From NCBI RefSeq assembly GCF_001691565.1, contig NZ_MAYO01000002.1, forward strand, positions 1-59,542: a DNA stretch of 59,542 nt, written 5' to 3'. Below the pieces are notes generated by a model that worked only from the letters and a program-made list of their open reading frames with translations, made no database searches and was not told where the DNA came from. Below are positions 9,073 through 17,901 of the stretch, piece by piece (position 1 is the stretch's first letter; each line of letters starts with the position of its first letter). The stretch is from Microbacterium oleivorans. Lineage in GTDB: Bacteria > Actinomycetota > Actinomycetes > Actinomycetales > Microbacteriaceae. Both the position numbers and the translations under genes were made by a program.

Positions 9073-10071
9073 ATGTCGCGTCGTCGCCCGCTCGTCATCG
9101 GTCACCGCGGAGCCCCGGGCTACCGCCCCGAGCACTCCCTCGCGTCGTACGAGCTGGCGCTCGACCTGGGCGTCGATGCGGTGGAACCCGACGTCGTGTT
9201 CTCGAAGGACGGTGTCGCCGTCATCCGGCACGAGAACGAGATCGGCTCGACGACCGACGTCGCGGATCACCCCGAGTTCGCGTCGCGGCGCGTCACGAAA
9301 AAGGTCGACGGGGCCGAACACACCGGGTGGTTCGTCGAGGACTTCACGTGGGACGAGCTCGCCACGCTGCGATGCCGGGAGCGGTTGCCGCTCCTGCGCG
9401 CGCGCAGCGCCGCATTCGACGCCCGGCATCCGATCATGCGGCTGCGGGATCTGCTCGACCTCGTCACCGCCGCCGGGGAGCGGGAGGGGCGGGCCATCGG
9501 CGTCGTCCTCGAGGTCAAGCACGCCACGTACTTCGGCTCACTCGGATACGACGTCGCCGGTCTCCTCGCAACCGAACTGCGCGACGCGGGCTGGAGCTCC
9601 GGCGGACGGCCGCTCGTGATCGAGTCGTTCGAGCAGCGGATTCTTCAGCGGATGCGGGACCGCGGCATCCGGGCGAGCTACATCTACCTGCTCGAAGCCG
9701 AGGGGAGCGCCGTCGATCTCGTCGCGGCGCAGGGGGCCGGCGCTCTCACGTACGCGGACCAGCTGACGGCGAGCGGGCTCGACCGCCTCGCCCGCGAGGT
9801 CGACGGGATCAGTCTCGACAAGCGCATCGTCCTCGAGGATCCGGGCATCGTGGCCGACGCCCACCGCCGCGGCCTCCACGTCTACACCTGGACCTGCCGT
9901 CCGGAGAACGCGTTCCTGTCTCCGGAGTTCCAGCGCGGTCCGGACGCGGCGTCGTTCGGCGACTGGGAGGGCGAGTGGCAGCGCGTCGTCGACGCCGGCG
10001 TCGACGGGGTCTTCGTCGACCATCCCGATCTGGGCGTCGCGTTCTTCGGACGCTCAGGCACCGACCGGTAG
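9073..10071 (+). CDS. Glycerophosphodiester phosphodiesterase
   Basis: A 332-residue GDPD-family TIM-barrel enzyme, expected to hydrolyse glycerophosphodiesters to sn-glycerol 3-phosphate and an alcohol. It has the signature IGHRGAPG at about residue 9, the metal-binding pair in VEPDVV near 43, and a second His in VIRHENE near 55. The later barrel strand VLEVKHA and the C-terminal VYTWTCRPEN and GVFVDHPDLG are usual for the family. There is no signal peptide, so it acts in the cytoplasm. It stands alone, and its stop codon overlaps the -10 box of the next gene. Confidence 0.92.
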   Translation: MSRRRPLVIGHRGAPGYRPEHSLASYELALDLGVDAVEPDVVFSKDGVAVIRHENEIGSTTDVADHPEFASRRVTKKVDGAEHTGWFVEDFTWDELATLRCRERLPLLRARSAAFDARHPIMRLRDLLDLVTAAGEREGRAIGVVLEVKHATYFGSLGYDVAGLLATELRDAGWSSGGRPLVIESFEQRILQRMRDRGIRASYIYLLEAEGSAVDLVAAQGAGALTYADQLTASGLDRLAREVDGISLDKRIVLEDPGIVADAHRRGLHVYTWTCRPENAFLSPEFQRGPDAASFGDWEGEWQRVVDAGVDGVFVDHPDLGVAFFGRSGTDR

Positions 10072-10074
10072 AAT
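10069..10074 (+). promoter_or_regulatory. -10 box for MFS leader transcript
   Basis: TAGAAT is the best -10 match upstream of the MFS gene and starts at the GDPD stop codon. It would give a transcript of about 80 untranslated bases, unlike the leaderless genes around it. Confidence 0.5.
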
Positions 10075-10076
10075 GG

Positions 10077-10155
10077 ATGCCGGTGCGTCAGCACCCCGTG
10101 TAACTACCTGATCCGTGGAGAGTCAAGGCGGCACGACGCCTCGTCTGCACGGAGG
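10077..10155 (+). promoter_or_regulatory. Structured leader with possible mini-ORF upstream of MFS gene
   Basis: The leader contains a short frame (ATG 10077 or GTG 10083 to TAA 10101; MPVRQHPV or its shorter form). A hairpin GGTGC/GCACC (10082-10086 with 10091-10095) lies inside that frame. A second longer stem follows: CCGTG 10113-10117 with CACGG 10148-10152, enclosing AGGCG 10126-10130 with CGCCT 10137-10141. Its distal arm takes in the first bases of the GGAGG Shine-Dalgarno (10151-10155). This could be translational attenuation; no known riboswitch class is recognised. Confidence 0.35.
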
Positions 10156-10161
10156 TCACAC

Positions 10162-11412
10162 ATGCCCCTCACCGACTCGACTCCGGTGCGTCCGGCCGCA
10201 CCCGACAGCCCGCTGCGCTCGCTCGCTGCGAGCGTGGGGATCGGCTACTTCGCCATCGCGCTGATCGCGCGGCTGCCGTACGCCATGATCGTCGTCGGCG
10301 TCCTCACGATGGTGGTCGATGCCCGCGGGTCGCTCGCCGTGGGCGGACTCACCTCGGCCATGGTCGGGCTCGGCACGATCGCGACCGGCCCGCTCATCGG
10401 TGCCGCCGCCGACCGATGGGGTCAGCGACCCGTCCTGCTGCTGGCCGCGGTGGTGCAGAGCGTCGTCCTCATCGCACTCGTCGCCGTCGCGTACGGCGAG
10501 GCGCCGGAGGGGCTGCTCCTGCTCGTGTCCGCGCTGGCCGGGGCGACCGCGCCGCAGGTGTCGCCGATGTCGCGTGCGCGTCTGGTCGGCGCCATCGGGC
10601 GTATGCGCGTGGACACCTCCGCTCGCGGACGGCTGCAGGAGTCGACGATGGGGTACGAGTCCGGCGTGGACGAGATCGTCTTCGTCTTCGGGCCCGTTCT
10701 CGTCGGCGTGATCGCGATCGCCGCGACGCCGGCCGCTCCGGTCCTCGCCGCGGCGGCGCTCACCATCGTCTTCGTCACCACCTTCGCGCTCCATCCGACG
10801 GCGCGCACTGCAGGCCACGCATCCGACGCGGGCGAGCGCGAACCGGCGCGTCGGATCGCGCGTCCCGGCATCCTGCTCGCCGCGGGCGGCACCTTCGCCA
10901 CCGGCCTCTTCTTCGGCGCGATGCTGACCTCGCTCACCGCCTTCGCGAAGGAGGGCGGCTTCCCGGAGCAGACCGCCATCCTCTACGGGATCATGGGGAT
11001 CGGGTCGGCGATCCTCGCCATGAGCGTCGGGCTGCTGCCGAGGCGGTTCGCCCTGCCGTGGCGGTGGATCGCGTTCACGGCCGTTCTGCTCGTCGGGGCG
11101 GTCCTCGCCGCGGGCGCCACCGGGGCGATCTCGATGGGATGGGCGCTCGCCCTCGCGGGCTGCGGGATCGGTCCGACCCTCGCGACGCTCTACGCGCTCG
11201 CGGCCGCGCGCTCACCGCGGGGCCGGGAAGCGACGGTCATGGCGGTCCTCGGCTCGTCCGTGGTCGTCGGCCAGGCGCTCGCGAGCATGGTCGTGGGCTC
11301 GCTCGCCGAGTCCGCAGGGGCGGGAATCGCCCTGTGGGCGCCCGTCGTGTCGGTGGCGCTCCTGCTGCTGTTCGGGCTCGCCAACCTCCGGGTGCGTCGA
11401 CCCGTTCATTGA
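10162..11412 (+). CDS. MFS transporter
   Basis: A 416-residue major facilitator superfamily protein with twelve predicted membrane helices. After helix 2 it has a motif-A-like loop (GAAADRWGQRPVLL) and a central cytoplasmic loop around residue 220 (AGHASDAGEREPARR). The closest general type is a drug- or metabolite-efflux MFS; the substrate cannot be read from sequence. GGAGG lies 6 bases before ATG 10162. The structured leader upstream suggests regulated translation, as in some antibiotic-inducible exporters, but that is inference. Confidence 0.85.
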   Translation: MPLTDSTPVRPAAPDSPLRSLAASVGIGYFAIALIARLPYAMIVVGVLTMVVDARGSLAVGGLTSAMVGLGTIATGPLIGAAADRWGQRPVLLLAAVVQSVVLIALVAVAYGEAPEGLLLLVSALAGATAPQVSPMSRARLVGAIGRMRVDTSARGRLQESTMGYESGVDEIVFVFGPVLVGVIAIAATPAAPVLAAAALTIVFVTTFALHPTARTAGHASDAGEREPARRIARPGILLAAGGTFATGLFFGAMLTSLTAFAKEGGFPEQTAILYGIMGIGSAILAMSVGLLPRRFALPWRWIAFTAVLLVGAVLAAGATGAISMGWALALAGCGIGPTLATLYALAAARSPRGREATVMAVLGSSVVVGQALASMVVGSLAESAGAGIALWAPVVSVALLLLFGLANLRVRRPVH

Positions 11413-11430
11413 CGGATCACGGCCACCCCC

Positions 11431-11436
11431 TAGGGT
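11431..11436 (+). promoter_or_regulatory. -10 box for ABC exporter operon (leaderless)
   Basis: TAGGGT ends 7 bases before ATG 11444. It favours that ATG over the GTG at 11435, which overlaps the box. Confidence 0.5.
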
Positions 11437-11443
11437 GAGCCGT

Positions 11444-12376
11444 ATGACTACTGCCGGCATCGTCGCCGAGGGGGTGCGACGGTCCTTCGGGGACGTCCAC
11501 GCCGTCCGCGGCGTCACCTTCCAGGCGCCCGAAGGCGCGGTCACAGGACTCGTGGGCCCCAACGGTGCGGGGAAGACGACGCTCCTGCTCATGCTGGCTT
11601 CGCTCCTCGCGCCCGACGCCGGAACGATCCGCATCGGCGGCGTCGACCCCATCGCCGAGCCGGCCGCGGCCCGCGCGAAGCTGGGGTGGATGCCCGACAG
11701 CCTCGGCGCGTGGCCGTCCCTCTCGGCGCGGGAGACGATCGCCGTCACCGGTCGCCTGAGCGGGCTGAGCAGGGATGCCGCAGCCGCCCGCGCGGCGGAA
11801 TTGCTCACGACCGTGGGGCTCGAGACGCTCGGCGACGCGCCGGCGCGCGTCCTCTCGCGCGGGCAGAAGCAGCGGCTCGGGCTCGCGCGGGCCCTCGTCC
11901 ACGACCCCCGCGTCCTCCTGCTCGACGAACCGGCATCCGGACTGGACCCGCAGGCGCGGATCGATCTCCGCCTGCTGCTCAGGGCGCTCGCCGCCGAGGG
12001 ACGCACTGTGCTCGTCTCCAGCCACATCCTCTCCGAGCTCGAAGAGGTCGTCGACGACGCGGTGTTCATGGTGCAAGGCGAGACGGTCAGCTCCGAACGG
12101 GTCGCCGAAGCCGCCGGGCGCGCCCGCACGTGGCGGGTACGCCTCGCCGACCGGGATGCCGTCGCGGCCGCGCTCCCCGTCGCCCAGACCCTGGGACTCG
12201 ACGTCGCGACGGTCCCGGTCGACCGGCGCGACGTCCTCCTCAGCTTCGAAGGGGAGACCGCTGCGGCCGCAGGACTCGCGGCCCTCGTCGCCGCGGGCCT
12301 GCCGGTCGCGGAGTTCTCGGCAGCCAGCGGCATCCTCGAACACACCTTCCTCGACCTCGAAGGAGGTGCGCGATGA
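11444..12376 (+). CDS. ABC transporter ATP-binding protein
   Basis: A 310-residue CcmA/DrrA-type ATPase. Walker A is GPNGAGKTT near residue 40, the signature loop is LSRGQKQRLG near 137 (SRGQ in place of SGGQ), Walker B is LLLDEPASGLDP near 158, and the switch His is in SSHILSELEEV. The C-terminal 90 residues after the catalytic domain match the extension of drug/ABC-2 exporters. It overlaps the permease gene by four bases (ATGA), so the two form an ABC-2 export pair. The substrate is unknown. Confidence 0.92.
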   Translation: MTTAGIVAEGVRRSFGDVHAVRGVTFQAPEGAVTGLVGPNGAGKTTLLLMLASLLAPDAGTIRIGGVDPIAEPAAARAKLGWMPDSLGAWPSLSARETIAVTGRLSGLSRDAAAARAAELLTTVGLETLGDAPARVLSRGQKQRLGLARALVHDPRVLLLDEPASGLDPQARIDLRLLLRALAAEGRTVLVSSHILSELEEVVDDAVFMVQGETVSSERVAEAAGRARTWRVRLADRDAVAAALPVAQTLGLDVATVPVDRRDVLLSFEGETAAAAGLAALVAAGLPVAEFSAASGILEHTFLDLEGGAR

Positions 12377-13452
12377 ACGCCTCGCGCCTGTGGACCATCG
12401 CCCGCCTCGACCTGACCCAGCGCATCCGCACCGTCTCCTGGTACGTGATGCTCGGTGTCTTCGCGCTCGTCCTCGTCGCCACGACCGCGCTGTCGTTCCT
12501 GTCCTTCTCGAGCCAGGAGGACTCCGGCTCAGGTGTCTATTCGGTCGTGGTCCTCATCACCCTCCTGCTGGTGGTGCTCGTCTCACCGACTCTCAGCGGC
12601 AACTCGATCAACGGGGACCGGGATGCCGCGACCCTCGCCTCGCTGCAGGTCACCCAGGCGACGACGACCGAGATCGTCCTCGGCAAGTTCCTCGCGGCGT
12701 GGCTCACGGGGCTGACCTTCGCCGCCGTGGCGGTGCCGTTCCTGTTCGTCGCGACCTTCGGCGGCGGCGTGCGGCCGATCACGGTCGTGGTCTCGACCGT
12801 GGTCCTCATCGTCGAGACCGGTGTGGTCGCGGCCCTCGGAACAGCGATCAGCGGGGTGCTTGCCCGACCGCTCTTCTCCGTCGCGGCGACGTACCTCGTC
12901 GTCGCGGCGCTGACCCTCGGCACGCCCATCGCGTTCGCCCTGATCGGCACGGGCATCACGTCCGAGCGGGTCGAGCACTACCAGTCGGCCGTCTACGACG
13001 AGGTCACCGGGGCTCCCGAGTGCAAGGACGGCACGACGGCATGCATCGACAACCCCGCGGAGCAAGTGTGCCGCGACGACGACCAGACCAGCACGTACTC
13101 GGTGCCGCGCTTCGACTACGTGTGGTGGATCCTCGCGGCGAACCCGTTCGTCATCCTCGCCGATGCGACGCCGAGCGGCTTCGACGCGCAGGGGTACCCG
13201 GAGGACCTCTTCGGGCAGACCCGGTACGCCCTGCGGCAGGCCCAGATCGCCCCGGACCTCGAGGTGTTCTACAGCGAGTGCGACACGACGCCGTCTGGTC
13301 CGAGCCCGCAGGAAGTGCTCGATTCGACCGTGCCCAGCTGGTTCGTCGGTTTGGGCGGTCAGGTGCTTCTCGCCGGCTTGCTGATGTGGTGGGCGATCGT
13401 TCGAACCGCGACGCCCGCGCGACGACTGCCCCCGGGGACGCGCATCGCCTGA
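12373..13452 (+). CDS. ABC-2 type transporter permease
   Basis: A 359-residue integral membrane partner of the upstream ATPase. It has a cytoplasmic N-terminal helix (RLWTIARLDLTQRIRT), helices near 22-42, 55-75, 105-125, 135-160 and 170-195, then a long extracytoplasmic loop (about 200-320) and a last helix near 325-345. The NGDRDAATLASLQVTQ segment after helix 2 is typical of ABC-2 permeases, where the coupling helix meets the ATPase. The large loop carries several cysteines (ECKDG, ACIDN, VCRDD, SECDT) that may form disulfides; such a loop is unusual for the simplest ABC-2 permeases. Translation is coupled to the ATPase. Confidence 0.88.
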   Translation: MNASRLWTIARLDLTQRIRTVSWYVMLGVFALVLVATTALSFLSFSSQEDSGSGVYSVVVLITLLLVVLVSPTLSGNSINGDRDAATLASLQVTQATTTEIVLGKFLAAWLTGLTFAAVAVPFLFVATFGGGVRPITVVVSTVVLIVETGVVAALGTAISGVLARPLFSVAATYLVVAALTLGTPIAFALIGTGITSERVEHYQSAVYDEVTGAPECKDGTTACIDNPAEQVCRDDDQTSTYSVPRFDYVWWILAANPFVILADATPSGFDAQGYPEDLFGQTRYALRQAQIAPDLEVFYSECDTTPSGPSPQEVLDSTVPSWFVGLGGQVLLAGLLMWWAIVRTATPARRLPPGTRIA

Positions 13453-13490
13453 ACGGCGCGTGAGGATCCTCTCATCTGCGCACATTCCTC

Positions 13491-13519
13491 TTGGGGGATC
13501 GTCAGGGGGTGCATAGCCT
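13491..13519 (+). promoter_or_regulatory. Promoter of the subtilase gene
   Basis: TTGGGG (13491-13496) and TAGCCT (13514-13519) are separated by 17 bases, a normal SigA-type spacing. The start site would fall near 13526, giving about 80 bases of untranslated leader before TTG 13607. Confidence 0.55.
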
Positions 13520-13606
13520 CCTATCAGCCTCGGCTGCGGCATCCGTCACGGACGGCCCGCGACAGCCTCGCCGAGCGCTCTTCCCAGAAGGAAAGGCGGT
13601 CCCCCC

Positions 13607-16600
13607 TTGCACCGACGCATCCTGGCGGTTGCGGGCGTCCTCGCGCTCTCGCTGCCCACGACCGCGGCTCTGGCCGCAACGCCCGACGACGACCCCACGG
13701 CTCGCTTCGACCGAACCGTCTCGACCGGCGCGCTCGACAGTGACGTCTCCGCCGCCGCGATCGACCCCGACCGGCAGGTTTCGGTCGTCCTCGAGATGGA
13801 GGGCGACCCCGTCGCCGTCGTCGAGGCGGAGGAGGGGCGTTCCCTCAGCAAGAACGAGCGCACCACGGTGAAGAAAGACCTCAAAGCGGCGCAGGACAAG
13901 ATCCGCTCCGGCATCACCCAGCGAGGCGGCAAGATCCGCGCGCAGATGCAGTCCGCGTACAACGGCATCCAGGCGACGATCCCCGCCGCCCAGCTCGACG
14001 ACGTCGCCGCGCTCCCCGGTGTCGTCGCCGTCCACCCCGTCGTTCGGCACGAGCTCGACAATGCTGTCTCCGTGCCTTTCCTCGGCGTCCCCCAGGTGTG
14101 GGAGAGCACCGGTTACACCGGTCAGAACGTCAAGGTCGCGATCATCGACACCGGCATCGACTACACCCATGCCGGATTCGGCGGCCCGGGCACGGTCGAG
14201 GCGTACGAGGCTGCCGCCGCGGCATCCGATCAGCCTGCCGACCCTGCCCTCTTCGGGCCGAAGGCTCCCCGTGTCAAGGGCGGCATCGACCTGGTCGGCG
14301 ACGACTACGACCCGTCCGGTACCGGCGACGCCCTCATTCCGAAGCCCGACGCGAACCCCCTCGATTGCGAGGGCCACGGATCGCACGTCGCCGGCACGAC
14401 CGGTGGCTCGGGTGTCCGAGCGGATGGAACCACCTACACCGGCCCGTACGACGAGTCGACACCGTCCGCCGACTTCCGCGTGGGCCCCGGCGTCGCGCCC
14501 GAGGCCGACCTGTACGCCGTGCGTGTGTTCGGCTGCGACGGCTCCACCGAGATGACCATCCAGGCCATCGACTGGGCCGTCGACAACGGCATGGACGTCA
14601 TCAACATGTCACTGGGCTCATCGTTCGGCACGGGCGACGACCCGAGTGCCGTCGCTGCGGCGAATGCCGTCGGAGCCGGTGTCGTCGTCGTGGCGTCGGC
14701 CGGTAACTCCGGCCCGAGCCCGTACCTCACCGGTTCGCCCGGTAGCGGCGACGGCGTCATCGCGGTCTCCGCGATCGACAGCACGGCCTCGTTCCCCGGC
14801 GCCGTCCTCACAGTGGGCGGCAAGACCGTCGAAGCGATCAACGCCAACGGCGCCTCGCTCGACGGCCTGGGCGAGCTGACCGTCGTGCGTCTCACCGACG
14901 ACCCGGCGACCACGGCGAATGAGGCGCTGGGATGCGCGGCATCCGACTACACCCGTGTCGGAGTCACCCCCGGCGGCAACCAGATCGCAGTCGCGGAACG
15001 TGGCACCTGCGCCCGCGCCGCCAAGGCGATCTTCGCTCAGCAGGCCGGTGCGGCTGCAGCGGTCATGGTCAACTCGACCAACGACCTGCCGCCATACGAA
15101 GGCGCCATCACGGAGAACCCCGACGACGGCACGCCCTACGAGGTCACGATCCCGTTCTTCGGCGTCCGCTCGTCATCGGGTGCGGCATTCGTCAACGGCG
15201 CAGCCGTGACGGTCGCCGCGAAGGAGATCGCGAACCCCGCCTTCCGCGGGTACGCCTCGTTCAGCTCGTCGGGACCGCGTAGCGGTGACAGCTCGATCAG
15301 CCCCGACGTCGCCGCCCCGGGCGTCTCGATCTCGTCCGTCGCGGTCGGGACCGGAAGCGATTCGGCCGTCCTGTCGGGCACGTCGATGGCCGCACCCCAC
15401 GTTGCCGGCGTCGCCGCTCTCACGGTGCAGGCGCACCCGACCTGGGACACCGAGCAGATCTCCGCCGCACTCGTCTCGACGGCGGACCCGGAGGCGGTCG
15501 CGGGCGTCGACCCGACGCGCGGCGGCGTCGGCCTCGTCGACACCGCGCAGGCGGTCGCCACCACGGTCACCGCGACCGGTGACGTCTTCCGCACCGACAG
15601 CGGTCGGATGCGCGAGAGCGCGTTGAGCTTCGGATTCGACGAGTCCACCGGCAAGCTCGACAGCACGAAGACGGTCACCGTCCGCAACGACGGCAAGAAG
15701 TCCGTGACGTTCCGCGTCTCGACCGCTCCGTCGGCGCAGTCGCTGAAGGCCAAGGTCACGACGAACACCAAGACGGTCACCGTCCGCCCCGGGCGGACTG
15801 CGACCTTCCGGGTGTCGGTCTCGATCGCCGCCTCGTCGATCCCGAGCTCGCTCTCGGCCGACGACCAGTTCTCGTTCTTCGAGGTCTCGGGCAACGTCAT
15901 CCTGACCTCCGACGACTCGACGCTGCGGGTTCCCTACCTCCTCGTTCCGCGTTCGAACAGCGACGTGACGGTCAAGGGGGCGCTCAGCTCCCGCGGCCGT
16001 GTCACCGACGGCGACCGGAAGCTCGAACTGAGCAACCGCAAGGGCGCTCTGGACGCGGCGGCGGACGTCTACACGTGGGGCCTGTCCGACAAGAAGGATG
16101 CCCCGAAGACCCTCACCGACACCGGATACGACCTTCGCGCCGCCGGCGTGCAGTCCTTCGCGACGACCGAGGGCGACCCGCTGGCCGTCTTCGCCGTCAA
16201 CACCTGGTCGCGGTGGTCGAACGCAGCCTCCAACGAGTTCGATGTCGTGATCGACTCCGACCGGGACGGCAACCCCGACTGGGTCGTCTTCTCCTACGAC
16301 TCGGGTGTGGTCCGCTCCGGGTCGGTCGACGGCGTCGCCGAGGTCTTCGTGCAGAACGTGAAGACCAAGGAACTCATCCCGAGCGGATTCCTCGCCCAGG
16401 CGCCCACCGACAGCAGCACCATCCTGCTGCCGGTGAACCTCGCCGATCTCGGCATCACGGGGGCGTTCGACTACACCGTGCAGTCGTTCAGCGGCACGAC
16501 CGACGGAAGCGACGCCTTCGACGGAACGGCCACGTACGACCCGAGCAAGCCCGCGTTCGGCAACGGCCAGTACGAGGTCGTGCCGAGGGGTGGGAAGACC

Positions 16601-16720
16601 TCGGTGACGGTGCGGACGAACGCGGGAGCGTACGCCGCGCAGAAGCCGCTCGGTGCGATGGTCGTCGTCGTCGACAACGAGTCGGGAGCCGACGAGGCGC
16701 TGCTGGTCAAGACGAAGTAG
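13607..16720 (+). CDS. Secreted subtilisin-like (S8) serine protease
   Basis: A 1037-residue secreted protease. The signal peptide (about 1-25, ending TTAALAA) is followed by an I9-like inhibitor prodomain (to about 150). The S8 catalytic domain has D181 (IIDTGID), H257 (GHGSHVAG), oxyanion N367 (AGNSGP) and S593 (SGTSMAAPHVAG). Between N367 and S593 sits a PA-domain-like insert (about 400-540). After the catalytic domain come a fibronectin-like region and beta-rich C-terminal domains without LPXTG or membrane anchor, so it is probably released. The TTG start is chosen because AGAAGGAAAGGCGG precedes it and the signal peptide begins there. It is distinct from mycosins, which are much shorter and have a C-terminal membrane helix. 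Confidence 0.92.
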   Translation: MHRRILAVAGVLALSLPTTAALAATPDDDPTARFDRTVSTGALDSDVSAAAIDPDRQVSVVLEMEGDPVAVVEAEEGRSLSKNERTTVKKDLKAAQDKIRSGITQRGGKIRAQMQSAYNGIQATIPAAQLDDVAALPGVVAVHPVVRHELDNAVSVPFLGVPQVWESTGYTGQNVKVAIIDTGIDYTHAGFGGPGTVEAYEAAAAASDQPADPALFGPKAPRVKGGIDLVGDDYDPSGTGDALIPKPDANPLDCEGHGSHVAGTTGGSGVRADGTTYTGPYDESTPSADFRVGPGVAPEADLYAVRVFGCDGSTEMTIQAIDWAVDNGMDVINMSLGSSFGTGDDPSAVAAANAVGAGVVVVASAGNSGPSPYLTGSPGSGDGVIAVSAIDSTASFPGAVLTVGGKTVEAINANGASLDGLGELTVVRLTDDPATTANEALGCAASDYTRVGVTPGGNQIAVAERGTCARAAKAIFAQQAGAAAAVMVNSTNDLPPYEGAITENPDDGTPYEVTIPFFGVRSSSGAAFVNGAAVTVAAKEIANPAFRGYASFSSSGPRSGDSSISPDVAAPGVSISSVAVGTGSDSAVLSGTSMAAPHVAGVAALTVQAHPTWDTEQISAALVSTADPEAVAGVDPTRGGVGLVDTAQAVATTVTATGDVFRTDSGRMRESALSFGFDESTGKLDSTKTVTVRNDGKKSVTFRVSTAPSAQSLKAKVTTNTKTVTVRPGRTATFRVSVSIAASSIPSSLSADDQFSFFEVSGNVILTSDDSTLRVPYLLVPRSNSDVTVKGALSSRGRVTDGDRKLELSNRKGALDAAADVYTWGLSDKKDAPKTLTDTGYDLRAAGVQSFATTEGDPLAVFAVNTWSRWSNAASNEFDVVIDSDRDGNPDWVVFSYDSGVVRSGSVDGVAEVFVQNVKTKELIPSGFLAQAPTDSSTILLPVNLADLGITGAFDYTVQSFSGTTDGSDAFDGTATYDPSKPAFGNGQYEVVPRGGKTSVTVRTNAGAYAAQKPLGAMVVVVDNESGADEALLVKTK

Positions 16721-16734
16721 CAGCCGCAGAAGAG

Positions 16735-16763
16735 GGGGCGGTGCGTCGATGACGCGCCGCCCC
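16735..16763. terminator. Terminator between convergent subtilase and lipoprotein genes
   Basis: A 13-bp stem (16735-16747 with 16751-16763, one G-T pair) and CTT at the distal end form a strong hairpin usable from either side. Confidence 0.75.
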
Positions 16764-16777
16764 TTCGGCATCCGTTC

Positions 16778-17197
16778 TCACCGCTCGCAGAGGCGGGGCT
16801 CGTCTCCCGTGCCGAAGCGGTAGTCGAAGGTGCGATCGTCCGCGCGGACGACGACGCGGTACCCCTCGACGATCGCTTGCGTGTACGCCATGCCCGGCTG
16901 CGGGCAGCCGAGCGATCCGTCGGAGAAGTCGACGCGCTCGGAGGAAATCAGTTTCGGATCGCCTGAGATGCCGCGGGACGTGAGGTCGGCCACCAGGGCA
17001 GACCACTTCGCCGGCGGGAGATCCGCCGCGGACCCGGTCGGGCTGAGGGGCGCCGGGCTGGCGGTACGGAACGGGGGACGGCTCGCGGTCGGGCTGTCAC
17101 CGGGGGTGGGCATGGCGGATCCTTCCGTCGCGCAGGCGGTGAGGGTGAGACCGGCCCACACGAGGACCGCCGCAGCGGACGCGAGACGTGTGCGCAT
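16778..17197 (-). CDS. Hypothetical lipoprotein
   Basis: A 139-residue protein of unknown function. The first 22 residues form a lipoprotein signal peptide with lipobox LTAC (Cys near residue 22), followed by a Ser/Thr/Pro-rich linker to about residue 60. The C-terminal 75 residues contain two cysteines (LGCPQ and the terminal LCER) that could pair. The segment around YRVVVRADDRTFDYRFG is predicted beta-rich. ATG 17197 is preceded by GGAGGAGG, and a TAGCCT -10 box lies just upstream. It is anchored outside the membrane and stands alone. Confidence 0.78.
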   Translation of the reverse strand: MRTRLASAAAVLVWAGLTLTACATEGSAMPTPGDSPTASRPPFRTASPAPLSPTGSAADLPPAKWSALVADLTSRGISGDPKLISSERVDFSDGSLGCPQPGMAYTQAIVEGYRVVVRADDRTFDYRFGTGDEPRLCER

Positions 17198-17215
17198 GAG
17201 GCACCTCCTCCCGGA

Positions 17216-17221
17216 AGGCTA
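17216..17221 (-). promoter_or_regulatory. -10 box for lipoprotein gene
   Basis: TAGCCT on the minus strand, about 18 bases before ATG 17197. It leaves room for the GGAGGAGG ribosome-binding site, so this gene is leadered, unlike its divergent neighbour. Confidence 0.5.
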
Positions 17222-17259
17222 CGCGCGTCCCGCGCTGTGAGGCAGGGGGGTGATGCGCG

Positions 17260-17265
17260 TAGCCT
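17260..17265 (+). promoter_or_regulatory. -10 box for DUF1684 gene (leaderless)
   Basis: TAGCCT ends 6 bases before ATG 17272. Confidence 0.5.
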
Positions 17266-17271
17266 GAGCCG

Positions 17272-17901
17272 ATGATCCCTTCCGCTGCTCGGACCGCTCT
17301 GGACGTCGTCGACTGGCGCCGCCGCGTCTTCGCGCTGTACGCCCAGGTGCGGGCCGCATCTCATCCCGAGGCCGGGCATGAGCTGTGGCAGCGCGGACGG
17401 AACGAGCTGCTGGCGCACCACCCTGCGACGCCGATCCTCCCGGAGGACCGACCGGGATTCCGCGGGGTACCGATCGCCCCGTACGACCCGGCCTGGCGAT
17501 TCGAGGTGCCGCTGCAGCCCGCGGAGCCCGGCGGATTCGAGTTCTCGACCGGGACCGACGGGGTCGTCCCCTTCGAGCGTGTCGCCGTCGTCGAGCTGCA
17601 GGGCCTCGGCTCACTCGATGTCTGGCGCCTGACGACCTACGGCGGCGGTCTCTTCATCCCGTTGAGGGATGCGCTGGCCGGTCGTCCGAACGGGACGTAC
17701 GGCGGCGGCAGGTACCTGATCGACACGATCAAGGGCGCTGACCTGGGAACGGATGCCGAGGCGGGCACGATCGTGCTCGATCTCAACTTCGCGTACAACC
17801 CGTCGTGCGCCTACGACCCCGCCTGGGCCTGCCCCCTCGCGCAGCCAGGCAACGTTCTCGCCGCGGAGGTTCCGGTCGGCGAGCGCTACTCGGTCGCCTG
17901 A
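17272..17901 (+). CDS. DUF1684 domain-containing protein
   Basis: A 209-residue cytoplasmic protein matching the DUF1684 family in its order of motifs: an N-terminal helical region with a WxxRRxxxFxLYAxVR-like stretch, then a beta-rich core with GRYLIDTIKGADLG and the terminal LDLNFAYNPSCAYDPAWACPLA segment, which carries two cysteines. The function of the family is not established. Its last 16 bases overlap the 3' end of the convergent DoxX-like gene. Confidence 0.82.
   Translation: MIPSAARTALDVVDWRRRVFALYAQVRAASHPEAGHELWQRGRNELLAHHPATPILPEDRPGFRGVPIAPYDPAWRFEVPLQPAEPGGFEFSTGTDGVVPFERVAVVELQGLGSLDVWRLTTYGGGLFIPLRDALAGRPNGTYGGGRYLIDTIKGADLGTDAEAGTIVLDLNFAYNPSCAYDPAWACPLAQPGNVLAAEVPVGERYSVA

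Noticed and set aside
10113..10152. Possible guanidine-II (mini-ykkC) riboswitch, since the second hairpin loop contains ACGA
   Set aside because: That class needs two hairpins with ACGR tetraloops; the first hairpin here has GTCA and the second has a six-base loop.
13607..16720. The subtilase as the mycosin (MycP) of the type VII system
   Set aside because: It is over 1000 residues, has a PA-like insert and no C-terminal membrane helix, and lies more than 33 kb from the type VII genes.
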